IMG/VR virus record: IMGVR_UViG_3300044730_001661
Coordinates: 1 to 64,000 of that record
Length of the DNA: 64,000 nucleotides
Source of the DNA: a virus
Strand: one strand, 5' to 3'
Numbering within the stretch: the first letter of the stretch is position 1; each line of letters begins with the position of its first letter. The notes beneath the pieces were generated by a model. The model had not been told where the DNA came from and did no database searches. It saw nothing but the letters and a program-made list of their open reading frames with translations. Shown here one piece after another: positions 6,002-11,214 of this stretch. A program made the translations under genes and the position numbers.

Positions 6002-6103
6002 TTGACAAACAAACAAGGACAGGATACAATTGCCTTGGTCACAAAAATAAAAATACTTCTCCCCGCTTTGCCGCTTGACATAGACGCAACCATGTGATAC
6101 CAT
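6002..6103 (+). promoter_or_regulatory. tandem promoter cassette for the 6110-7252 operon
   Basis: Upstream TTGACA 6002-6007 / TACAAT 6025-6030, with a diverged box (GCCTTGGTCACAAAAATAAA); downstream TTGACA 6075-6080 / TACCAT 6098-6103, six bases, ATG. Spacing 73 bp. Confidence 0.85.
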
Positions 6104-6109
6104 GCACGC

Positions 6110-6340
6110 ATGAGCAATTCACCCGACACCAACGACACCGACAACGACATCGACCTCATCCCCTACGATGACACCTTCAACGACGAGGACTTCGTGGCTG
6201 AACTGGTCGCGGAGGGCTACAGCGAGGAGGAAGCCAAGCGCATGGCTGGCGAGTACGAGTTCGATGACGAGGACGAATACTGCTTCGGTGACAACGACCG
6301 CGACATTCCGGACTTCGTTGACGAGGAGGACTTCGGATGA
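6110..6340 (+). CDS. extremely acidic early protein, 76 aa
   Basis: Dominated by Asp and Glu (NDTDNDIDLIPYDDTFNDED; residues 40-76 again acid-rich), with one helical stretch containing VAEGYSEEEAKRMAG that resembles a UBA-like turn. Such proteins may mimic DNA or bind basic host factors; that is inference. First gene of an operon of four, each overlapping the next by ATGA. Leaderless. Confidence 0.7.
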   Translation: MSNSPDTNDTDNDIDLIPYDDTFNDEDFVAELVAEGYSEEEAKRMAGEYEFDDEDEYCFGDNDRDIPDFVDEEDFG

Positions 6341-6645
6341 TCATTAAGGCAGAAGCCGCGTTCCCCGGAACCGCGAGCCGTGGATGGACGACCCGCAGAC
6401 ACAAGAAGTGCACGGGAAGCATCCTCCATGCCTTGGCTCTCGCGTTCCCGGCTGAACCGGGCATCATGCTCACGCTTGATGTGAGCACGACCTTCGGCAT
6501 CGACAACTTCACCTACACGGTGGAGTTTCCGGAGGACACCTCAAAGAACCAGATCGACCTCTTCATCCGACTCGTAAAACAAGTCAAACACTTCTACGCC
6601 GTGTTCTTGACAGACAACACTTCCCCGGTTACAATGCAGTCATGA
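6337..6645 (+). CDS. early protein of unknown function, 102 aa
   Basis: The start ATG overlaps the previous stop (ATGA), so it is likely translationally coupled. Residues 14-45 are basic and polar (GTASRGWTTRRHKKCTG), then a beta-like stretch (GIMLTLDVSTTFGIDNFTYTVEF) and a helix (SKNQIDLFIRLVKQVKHFYA). No family recognised. The end of the frame contains the promoter for the next gene. Confidence 0.65.
   Translation: MIIKAEAAFPGTASRGWTTRRHKKCTGSILHALALAFPAEPGIMLTLDVSTTFGIDNFTYTVEFPEDTSKNQIDLFIRLVKQVKHFYAVFLTDNTSPVTMQS
6607..6635 (+). promoter_or_regulatory. internal leaderless promoter for the 6642-6887 gene
   Basis: TTGACA 6607-6612, 17-nt spacer, TACAAT 6630-6635, six bases, ATG; all inside the end of the preceding gene. 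Confidence 0.8.
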
Positions 6646-6887
6646 GAAAGCCACCGAACAACCGCCCCGAAACCCCGACCACCACCGATACGAGCGACCT
6701 CCTCAACGAGATCTACAAGTTCGTGGATGACAACCCGAACTGGTACGAGGAGTCCGACCTGATGGCAAAGATGGCGATTGCCCTCTCCGTCCTCAAGATC
6801 GCCTGCCCCGACCCCAACTGCTGCACGGACGAGGAGTATGCGTTCGTGATCGACCTCTGCAAGACCCTCAACGAAAGCATGACATGA
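6642..6887 (+). CDS. small helical early protein, 81 aa
   Basis: Pro/Thr-rich N-terminus (residues 1-19), then a conserved-looking core DNPNWYEESDLMAKMAIALSV. The next gene contains a matching core (KRPDWYCDPAIRLILVNIVAD), so the two are probably paralogues. Both a coupled start (ATGA) and its own leaderless promoter serve it. Confidence 0.7.
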   Translation: MRKPPNNRPETPTTTDTSDLLNEIYKFVDDNPNWYEESDLMAKMAIALSVLKIACPDPNCCTDEEYAFVIDLCKTLNESMT

Positions 6888-7252
6888 GCAAGAACAAGTT
6901 CGACAACTTCTTCAACGACCCGTCCTCCATCATCAAGGACGAGAAGTTTCAGCCCACCTTCGAACAGAAGATCCACGGTCTGATGCTCCTCGTCAGCAAG
7001 CGTCCGGACTGGTACTGCGACCCGGCGATCCGCCTCATCCTCGTCAACATCGTTGCCGATGTGAACAGCGAGTTGCAGGAGATCATGGAGCGTGGCGAGG
7101 AACCCAAGTGCCATGTGTTTGGCGGGGCATTCATGATGCTCCTCAACGACATGATTCGCCTGACGCGGGAGTTCGCCTGTGACGAGGAGAAGCAGATGTA
7201 TGTGGACGGCGAACTGGACGGTGACAAGGAAAACGAGGAAGAAGAGGATTGA
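6884..7252 (+). CDS. helical early protein, paralogue of 6642-6887, 122 aa
   Basis: It shares a WY(x)2-3 helix core with the previous gene (PDWYCDPAIRLILVNIVAD, about residues 37-56). The C-terminus is acidic (DGELDGDKENEEEED). ATGA overlap with the upstream gene indicates coupling. The stop codon overlaps the TTGACA of the tRNA-Lys promoter. Function unknown. Confidence 0.7.
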   Translation: MSKNKFDNFFNDPSSIIKDEKFQPTFEQKIHGLMLLVSKRPDWYCDPAIRLILVNIVADVNSELQEIMERGEEPKCHVFGGAFMMLLNDMIRLTREFACDEEKQMYVDGELDGDKENEEEED

Positions 7253-7277
7253 CAAACCCGCGCCCATCGGTTACAAT
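7249..7277 (+). promoter_or_regulatory. promoter of the tRNA-Lys / 7517 unit
   Basis: TTGACA 7249-7254, 17-nt spacer, TACAAT 7272-7277. No ATG at +1; the transcript leads through a structured leader into tRNA-Lys. Confidence 0.8.
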
Positions 7278-7283
7278 GGGCAA

Positions 7284-7442
7284 AGCCAATGAGCCTGACC
7301 GTAATCCCAGTTGGCGCCCCATAGGGGCAACGCTTCCCGCAAGGGAGAAACTGGTAGGCGCGGCGAATAGCAGTCAAGTCCCGACTGCCGTATGCAAAGG
7401 GTACGCGGGTGGGAACCCGGCTTCAACAGGGTTCCCAAATTC
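7284..7442 (+). ncRNA. candidate structured RNA upstream of tRNA-Lys
   Basis: About 160 nt between predicted +1 and tRNA-Lys with no credible frame. Hairpins visible: CCCGCAAGGG, GCAGTC/GACTGC (7-nt loop) and GGGAACCC/GGGTTCCC (10-nt loop). The last lies just before the tRNA without a T-run. Could be a stable small RNA or a processing leader. No known RNA family recognised. Confidence 0.4.
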
Positions 7443-7514
7443 GCCTTCGTAGCGCAATGGTAGCGCAGTAGACTTTTAATCTATTGGTTGTGGGTTCGAG
7501 TCCCACCGGAGGCA
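7443..7514 (+). tRNA. tRNA-Lys (anticodon UUU)
   Basis: Acceptor GCCTTCG/CGGAGGC, anticodon loop CTTTTAA on a 5-bp stem, T-arm GTGGG/CCCAC with loop TTCGAGT, discriminator A. CCA is not encoded. The next gene starts 2 nt after the 3' end. Confidence 0.95.
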
Positions 7515-7516
7515 TT

Positions 7517-7858
7517 ATGGCGAACGACAAGACAGAACAGAACAAGGCAATGGATCGACTCGCAAGATTGGATGACGAGTTGGATCTTCAGCCCAAACCG
7601 CAGGACTTCGATGAAAAGATCTTTGCCCTGCAGATGTACGACAGGGTAGCCATCGTGGCAGACCTGATCATGGAGCATTGGCTTGAAGGCAATGCCAACC
7701 CGCCACAGGGACTGATCACCGCCTACTACGATGCCGTAGATCACGCACAAATTGCCCTAAATGGCAAACGGCTTCACGAACAGGTTGTTCCACCCAACTC
7801 CGACTTCTACGACTCAATTCATTCTAGATTCGGACTTGACAGACGACCAAACGCCTGA
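7517..7858 (+). CDS. hypothetical protein between two tRNAs, 113 aa
   Basis: It begins MANDKTEQNK; a charged N-terminus is followed by helices (KIFALQMYDRVAIVADLIMEHWL, LITAYYDAVDHAQIALNGK). No family recognised. The ATG is only two bases after the 3' end of tRNA-Lys and there is no Shine-Dalgarno, so 3' processing of the tRNA would make a nearly leaderless message. The end of the frame carries the promoter of tRNA-Leu. Confidence 0.7.
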   Translation: MANDKTEQNKAMDRLARLDDELDLQPKPQDFDEKIFALQMYDRVAIVADLIMEHWLEGNANPPQGLITAYYDAVDHAQIALNGKRLHEQVVPPNSDFYDSIHSRFGLDRRPNA

Positions 7859-7864
7859 TATAAT
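7836..7864 (+). promoter_or_regulatory. consensus promoter of tRNA-Leu
   Basis: TTGACA 7836-7841, 17-nt spacer, perfect TATAAT 7859-7864. Predicted +1 at 7871, two bases before the tRNA. Confidence 0.85.
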
Positions 7865-7872
7865 CAGGTCAC

Positions 7873-7945
7873 GGCACGGTAGACCAACGGCAGAGTCAGT
7901 TGACTCAAAATCAACAAAGTGTGGGTTCGAATCCCACCCGTGCTA
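7873..7945 (+). tRNA. tRNA-Leu (anticodon CAA) with a short variable loop
   Basis: Acceptor GGCACGG/CCGTGCT, D-stem GAC/GTC, anticodon arm GTTGA-CTCAAAA-TCAAC (almost the same as bacterial tRNA-Leu(CAA)), T-arm GTGGG/CCCAC with TTCGAAT, discriminator A. The variable loop is 5 nt instead of the long arm of bacterial tRNA-Leu. Aminoacylation is therefore uncertain. Confidence 0.85.
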
Positions 7946-8074
7946 CTAACGAGATGGATCTTCTTCAAGACCATCCAAGAAGGAAGGGCGAACAAGTCGG
8001 TCAATGGGTTCGCGGAATGTATTAAAATAAAAATGCATTCTTCCCCTCGTACCGTAGTAGTAGCCCTTCCGATT

Positions 8075-8148
8075 GTTCCCGTAGCCCAGCAGGATAGAGC
8101 AGCCGCCTTCTAAGCGGCAGGTCGTTGGTTCGAATCCAACCGGGAACG
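8075..8148 (+). tRNA. tRNA-Arg (anticodon UCU)
   Basis: Acceptor GTTCCCG/CGGGAAC, anticodon arm GCCGC-CTTCTAA-GCGGC, T-arm GTTGG/CCAAC with TTCGAAT, discriminator G. Reads AGA, which is common in the AT-rich right part of the window. Confidence 0.95.
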
Positions 8149-8150
8149 CC

Positions 8151-8178
8151 TTGACAACCCCAAAATAGGAGGTACAAT
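8151..8178 (+). promoter_or_regulatory. promoter of the tRNA-Ile unit
   Basis: TTGACA 8151-8156, 16-nt spacer, TACAAT 8173-8178, followed by a ~105-nt leader before tRNA-Ile. Confidence 0.7.
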
Positions 8179-8184
8179 GTACCT

Positions 8185-8289
8185 GAATTGGATTATATTA
8201 TAATTGAGTTTGGCGGGAACTACAATAACCGCACAGAGGCAACCTGTGGTTGCACGGACACGGGAGCATCCGTAAGAAGGCTCTCCCAC
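8185..8289 (+). ncRNA. structured leader or small RNA before tRNA-Ile
   Basis: No frame. Hairpins CACAG/CTGTG, ACGG/CCGT and GGGAG/CTCCC-type pairings are visible. It parallels the long leader before tRNA-Lys. Function unknown. Confidence 0.35.
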
Positions 8290-8365
8290 GGAAGGGTGGC
8301 TGAATCGTAGTTAGAGCGCATGCCTTATAAGCGTGAATATGTGGGTGCAACTCCCGCCCCTTCCA
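8290..8365 (+). tRNA. tRNA-Ile (anticodon UAU)
   Basis: Acceptor GGAAGGG/CCCTTCC, anticodon arm CATGC-CTTATAA-GCGTG, T-stem GTGGG/CCCGC with the unusual T-loop TGCAACT, discriminator A. Reads AUA. Confidence 0.85.
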
Positions 8366-8383
8366 CTAACAAACATCAAGGGC

Positions 8384-8412
8384 TTGACAGCCCACCGACC
8401 CAACGGTAGAAT
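8384..8412 (+). promoter_or_regulatory. leaderless promoter of the 8419-8748 gene
   Basis: TTGACA 8384-8389, 17-nt spacer, TAGAAT 8407-8412, six bases, ATG. Confidence 0.85.
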
Positions 8413-8418
8413 ACCGAC

Positions 8419-8748
8419 ATGAAGACCAACCGCAACGCAATCCCCGACTCCGGTTCCGTGACGATTGGCTCCCACACCTACACCTGGCTGCGGCACAAGG
8501 ATAGCCCCTCGCGCTTCACCCTGACCAAGGATAACTTCGGTGATTGGGATACCGATCTTGACACGCAGGTGGAACTCCCTGAGGTGTTCAACTTCGTTGA
8601 CCTCAACGAGGAAAACCTGTACCCCGTCTGCGAGAATTGCCGTGGAGGGTACGTCATTGAGTATGACACCGACTACATCGACCAGTTTGAGTGGCTCTTC
8701 GACTGGTTCAAGGAAAACTTTCCGGCAAACGTGACCGAAACCGCTTGA
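8419..8748 (+). CDS. hypothetical protein, 109 aa
   Basis: It begins MKTNRNAIPDSGSVTIGSHTY; beta-rich N-terminal half (TIGSHTYTWLRHKD, RFTLTKDNFGDW), an acidic centre, a CENCRGGY pair of cysteines (residues 72-75) and a C-terminal aromatic helix (DQFEWLFDWFKENF). No family recognised. The stop codon shares bases with the next promoter. Confidence 0.7.
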   Translation: MKTNRNAIPDSGSVTIGSHTYTWLRHKDSPSRFTLTKDNFGDWDTDLDTQVELPEVFNFVDLNEENLYPVCENCRGGYVIEYDTDYIDQFEWLFDWFKENFPANVTETA

Positions 8749-8773
8749 CACAACCCCGAACACAAGGTACAAT
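8745..8773 (+). promoter_or_regulatory. leaderless promoter of the 8780-9037 gene
   Basis: TTGACA 8745-8750, 17-nt spacer, TACAAT 8768-8773, six bases, ATG. Confidence 0.85.
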
Positions 8774-8779
8774 AGGAAC

Positions 8780-9037
8780 ATGAACATCGACCTCAACACG
8801 CTCTGCATCGTTGGTCTGTCCGTCACGACCGTTGCCTTCGCCGCTGCCTTCCTCCGCGAGATCATCCGCGACAAGTTCGACTCCGTTCACGACAAGATCG
8901 AACAGAACACGGTTGACCTCTACTCCGAGCAGGAGAAGTTGTGGAAGCGGGTCACGGACTTGGAGAAGTGCTGCCAGACCCGTTGCAGCCCGTACCCGAC
9001 CAACCACATCAAGAACCACTACAACACGGAAGCCTGA
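8780..9037 (+). CDS. membrane-anchored coiled-coil protein, 85 aa
   Basis: One N-terminal membrane segment (LCIVGLSVTTVAFAAAFL, residues 8-25) followed by a charged coiled coil (DKFDSVHDKIEQNTVDLYSE, to about residue 65) and a Cys-containing tail (CCQTRC). A cytoplasmic coiled coil anchored to the inner membrane is likely. No family recognised. Leaderless; terminator downstream. Confidence 0.7.
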   Translation: MNIDLNTLCIVGLSVTTVAFAAAFLREIIRDKFDSVHDKIEQNTVDLYSEQEKLWKRVTDLEKCCQTRCSPYPTNHIKNHYNTEA

Positions 9038-9080
9038 ACGAGTTGTCAATGCATTAGTACATAGGCTTCCTCTCATAACC

Positions 9081-9108
9081 AGAGAGCCCCGGCGCTACGG
9101 GGCTCTCT
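9081..9108 (+). terminator. terminator after 9037
   Basis: Stem AGAGAGCCCC/GGGGCTCTCT, loop of 8, then GTTCTTTT. Confidence 0.9.
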
Positions 9109-9116
9109 GTTCTTTT

Positions 9117-9209
9117 GACTACTATCAGCCAGCTCTAGAGCTGGCTGATTAAATTGGTGGACAGGATTCAAAGGAATTATAATTTCTTTCAGAAATATTG
9201 ATAGTAGTC
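9117..9209. repeat. cruciform-type element E2 (93 bp)
   Basis: Outer repeats GACTACTATCA (9117-9127) and TGATAGTAGTC (9199-9209). Left inner part is a perfect 26-bp palindrome (9124-9149). GGTGGACAGGA follows, then AATTATAATT and hairpin ATTTCT/AGAAAT. The last ~37 bp match element E4. Confidence 0.9.
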
Positions 9210-9230
9210 CAGAGAGCCACCTGGAGCCAC

Positions 9231-9334
9231 TTGACATAACCTGCGCAGCATGTTACAATGGTCTCGGTATAAAAAATTTATTTACAAAACTTTCTGTGCG
9301 GGTGCTTGACATACAGAAGATTCGGTGGTAAGAT
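9231..9334 (+). promoter_or_regulatory. tandem promoter cassette for the AAA+ gene
   Basis: Upstream TTGACA 9231-9236 / TACAAT 9254-9259 with a box variant (TCTCGGTATAAAAAATTTAT); downstream TTGACA 9306-9311 / TAAGAT 9329-9334, six bases, ATG. Spacing 75 bp. Confidence 0.85.
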
Positions 9335-9340
9335 TGGGGT

Positions 9341-10699
9341 ATGAGCAGCATCGACATTCGCAAGCGTAACTTCCTCAACGCCCTGTACATCCTGTACGGC
9401 AACCCCACCTCCATCGGTGAGGCAACCTACACCCGTGAGCAGTGCATTGCCGCAATCGCGCAATCCTACGCTCTCGGAGGGCAGACCTACAGCGTCCTCC
9501 CGGCTTGGCTGACGCAGGACAAGAGCCGCCGCGTTGAGCGCGGCAAGTACAGCATTCCGGAGATGGTCGTGTTGGTTGACGCCATCATCGAAGAAAACTC
9601 TGATGAAAACTCCACCGTGGAGTTGACAGTCCCCGAAACTTGTGATACCATGAGCAACATGAACAGCAACACTTTCAACCTCGTCGCCCCGTCCTCCGAT
9701 GTTTCGCTCGTCCCCGTCAAGAACGACACTTTCGTTCCGTGGGGTCACCACGATGACATCAGCACCATCCTCAAGTCCAAGCAGTTCGCCCCCGTCTACA
9801 TCACGGGCATGAGCGGCAACGGCAAGACCACGATGGTGGAGCAGATTTGCGCCGCCTCCGGTCGTGAGTGCATCCGCGTCAACATCACCGCCGAAACGGA
9901 CGAGGACGATCTCATCGGCGGCTTCCGGCTCATCAACGGCGAGACGAAGTTCGTGTTCGGCGGGGTCGTTCAGGCTATGCAGCGGGGTGCGATCCTGCTG
10001 CTTGACGAGATCGACCTCGGGACGGAGCGCATGATGTGCCTTCAGCCCGTCCTTGAGGGCAAGGGCATCTACATCAAGAAGATCGGGATGTTCGTCAAGC
10101 CCGTGCAGGGGTTCAATGTGGTCGCCACCGCGAACACGAAGGGCAAGGGCGAGTCTGACCGCTTTGTCGGGACGCGCTGCATGAACGAGGCTTTCCTTGA
10201 CCGCTTCTCGTACTGGTTTGAGCAGGACTACGCGGACAAGACCATCGAAGCGCGCATCATCATCCGCAAGATGAAGGCGTACGGCAAGGAGGACAAGGAG
10301 TTCGCGCAGTACCTCGTCAAGTGGGCGGAAACGATCCGCCTCGGCTTCAAGGAGGGCGGCTTGGACGATATCATCACGACCCGCCGCTTGGAGGAGGTGT
10401 GCAAGGCGTTCGCCATCTTTAGCGACAAGCAGAAGGCGATCAAGTTGACGCTGACCCGGTTCGACCCGGCTACGCAGGAGGCGTTCTACAACCTCTACAC
10501 GAAGATCGACCCGACCATGCTCCCGACCCCGGAGGGCATGAAGGAGGAGAAGCCCTCCTCGCCGGGTTCCTGCTCGACCTCCGATGCTGACGAGATCAAG
10601 AAGGCGGTCGATGCCGCCATTGCCAAGATGTTCCCGACCTCCACGGTCGTTGATCCCAACCTCACCAACCCCGGCACGGACTACGCCGTGACCGCCTAA
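9341..10699 (+). CDS. MoxR/CobS-like AAA+ ATPase with an N-terminal fused domain, 452 aa
   Basis: Residues 1-100 form a small helical domain resembling the protein encoded at 10724-10945. The AAA+ core has Walker A GMSGNGKT (156-163), Walker B LLDEID (about 220-225), and a sensor-like region VVATANTKGKGESDR. Such ATPases (MoxR, CobS, NorQ types) act as hexameric rings that remodel a partner carrying a VWA domain; that partner is encoded at 11215-13362. In marine T4-like phages similar genes are labelled cobS; a real role in cobalt chelation is unproven. An internal promoter could give a short form from Met107. The C-terminal 60 residues are Pro/Ser-rich. Confidence 0.85.
   Translation: MSSIDIRKRNFLNALYILYGNPTSIGEATYTREQCIAAIAQSYALGGQTYSVLPAWLTQDKSRRVERGKYSIPEMVVLVDAIIEENSDENSTVELTVPETCDTMSNMNSNTFNLVAPSSDVSLVPVKNDTFVPWGHHDDISTILKSKQFAPVYITGMSGNGKTTMVEQICAASGRECIRVNITAETDEDDLIGGFRLINGETKFVFGGVVQAMQRGAILLLDEIDLGTERMMCLQPVLEGKGIYIKKIGMFVKPVQGFNVVATANTKGKGESDRFVGTRCMNEAFLDRFSYWFEQDYADKTIEARIIIRKMKAYGKEDKEFAQYLVKWAETIRLGFKEGGLDDIITTRRLEEVCKAFAIFSDKQKAIKLTLTRFDPATQEAFYNLYTKIDPTMLPTPEGMKEEKPSSPGSCSTSDADEIKKAVDAAIAKMFPTSTVVDPNLTNPGTDYAVTA
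9623..9651 (+). promoter_or_regulatory. internal promoter inside the AAA+ gene
   Basis: TTGACA 9623-9628, 17-nt spacer, TACCAT 9646-9651, seven bases, in-frame ATG at 9659 (Met107). It would produce the ATPase without the N-terminal domain from a leaderless or 1-nt-leader message. Confidence 0.65.
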
Positions 10700-10723
10700 C
10701 CAAGAAAGAGAAAGAAAAAGAAA

Positions 10724-10945
10724 ATGCCATACCTCAACAAGCGCAATCGTTTCGTCACCACCGCCAAGCACTACGCGGAAGTTCACAATCGCCCCATCGA
10801 CTGCTTCACGAAGGCAGACCTCCTCGCCATTGCGAAGTCGATCAACATGAAGGGGATTCCGACTTGGGTGCTGAAGGAACACCGCAGCGCGGTGAGCAAG
10901 GGAGTCTACGATCTCACCTCGCTCATCAACGCGGTTCCCGTCTGA
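10724..10945 (+). CDS. small helical protein related to the N-terminus of the AAA+ protein, 73 aa
   Basis: The order 'FTKADLLAIAKSINMKG, PTWVLKEHRSAVSKGVYDL' resembles 'YTREQCIAAIAQSYALGG, LPAWLTQDKSRRVERGKYSI' in residues 28-77 of the neighbouring AAA+ protein. The fold may be a helix-turn-helix or adaptor domain. It follows the ATPase by 24 bp with a purine-rich stretch (AAGAAAGAGAAAG) that may serve as ribosome binding site; no promoter of its own. Function unknown. Confidence 0.7.
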   Translation: MPYLNKRNRFVTTAKHYAEVHNRPIDCFTKADLLAIAKSINMKGIPTWVLKEHRSAVSKGVYDLTSLINAVPV

Positions 10946-10959
10946 CGGATGCTGTTCAT

Positions 10960-10987
10960 GCCCCTCCCCCCGAATGGGGGGAGGGGC
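10960..10987 (+). terminator. terminator after 10945
   Basis: Stem GCCCCTCCCCCC/GGGGGGAGGGGC with a 4-nt loop. Confidence 0.7.
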
Positions 10988-10998
10988 GATAGCGTGGA

Positions 10999-11102
10999 AC
11001 TACTATCAAATTCTTCCAGCTTCGCTGGAAGAATTTTTATTGGACGGTATTTAGATTCCTGCAAGGAATTATAATTTTCTGAAAGAAAATATTGATAGTA
11101 GT
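10999..11102. repeat. cruciform-type element E3 (104 bp)
   Basis: Outer repeats ACTACTATCA (10999-11008) and TGATAGTAGT (11093-11102). Left inner hairpin AAATTCTTCCAGC/GCTGGAAGAATTT on a 3-nt loop; TTGGACGGTA; then AATTATAATT and hairpin ATTTTCT/AGAAAAT, one base pair longer than in E2/E4 with both arms changed together. Confidence 0.9.
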
Positions 11103-11179
11103 TATCGGACCCACCGATTTATTAAATTTCCCCGGAATTAAATTCTGCGATTATTTGTGCCTCCATGCGGACGAGGTAC

Positions 11180-11208
11180 TTGACATACAGACGGGGGTGG
11201 GTTACAAT
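11180..11208 (+). promoter_or_regulatory. leaderless promoter of the VWA gene
   Basis: TTGACA 11180-11185, 17-nt spacer, TACAAT 11203-11208, ACGCGC, ATG at 11215. Confidence 0.85.
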
Positions 11209-11214
11209 ACGCGC

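Noticed and set aside
7249-7452. 67-residue frame before tRNA-Lys
   Set aside because: It spans a promoter, hairpins and the start of the tRNA, and has no start signal of its own.
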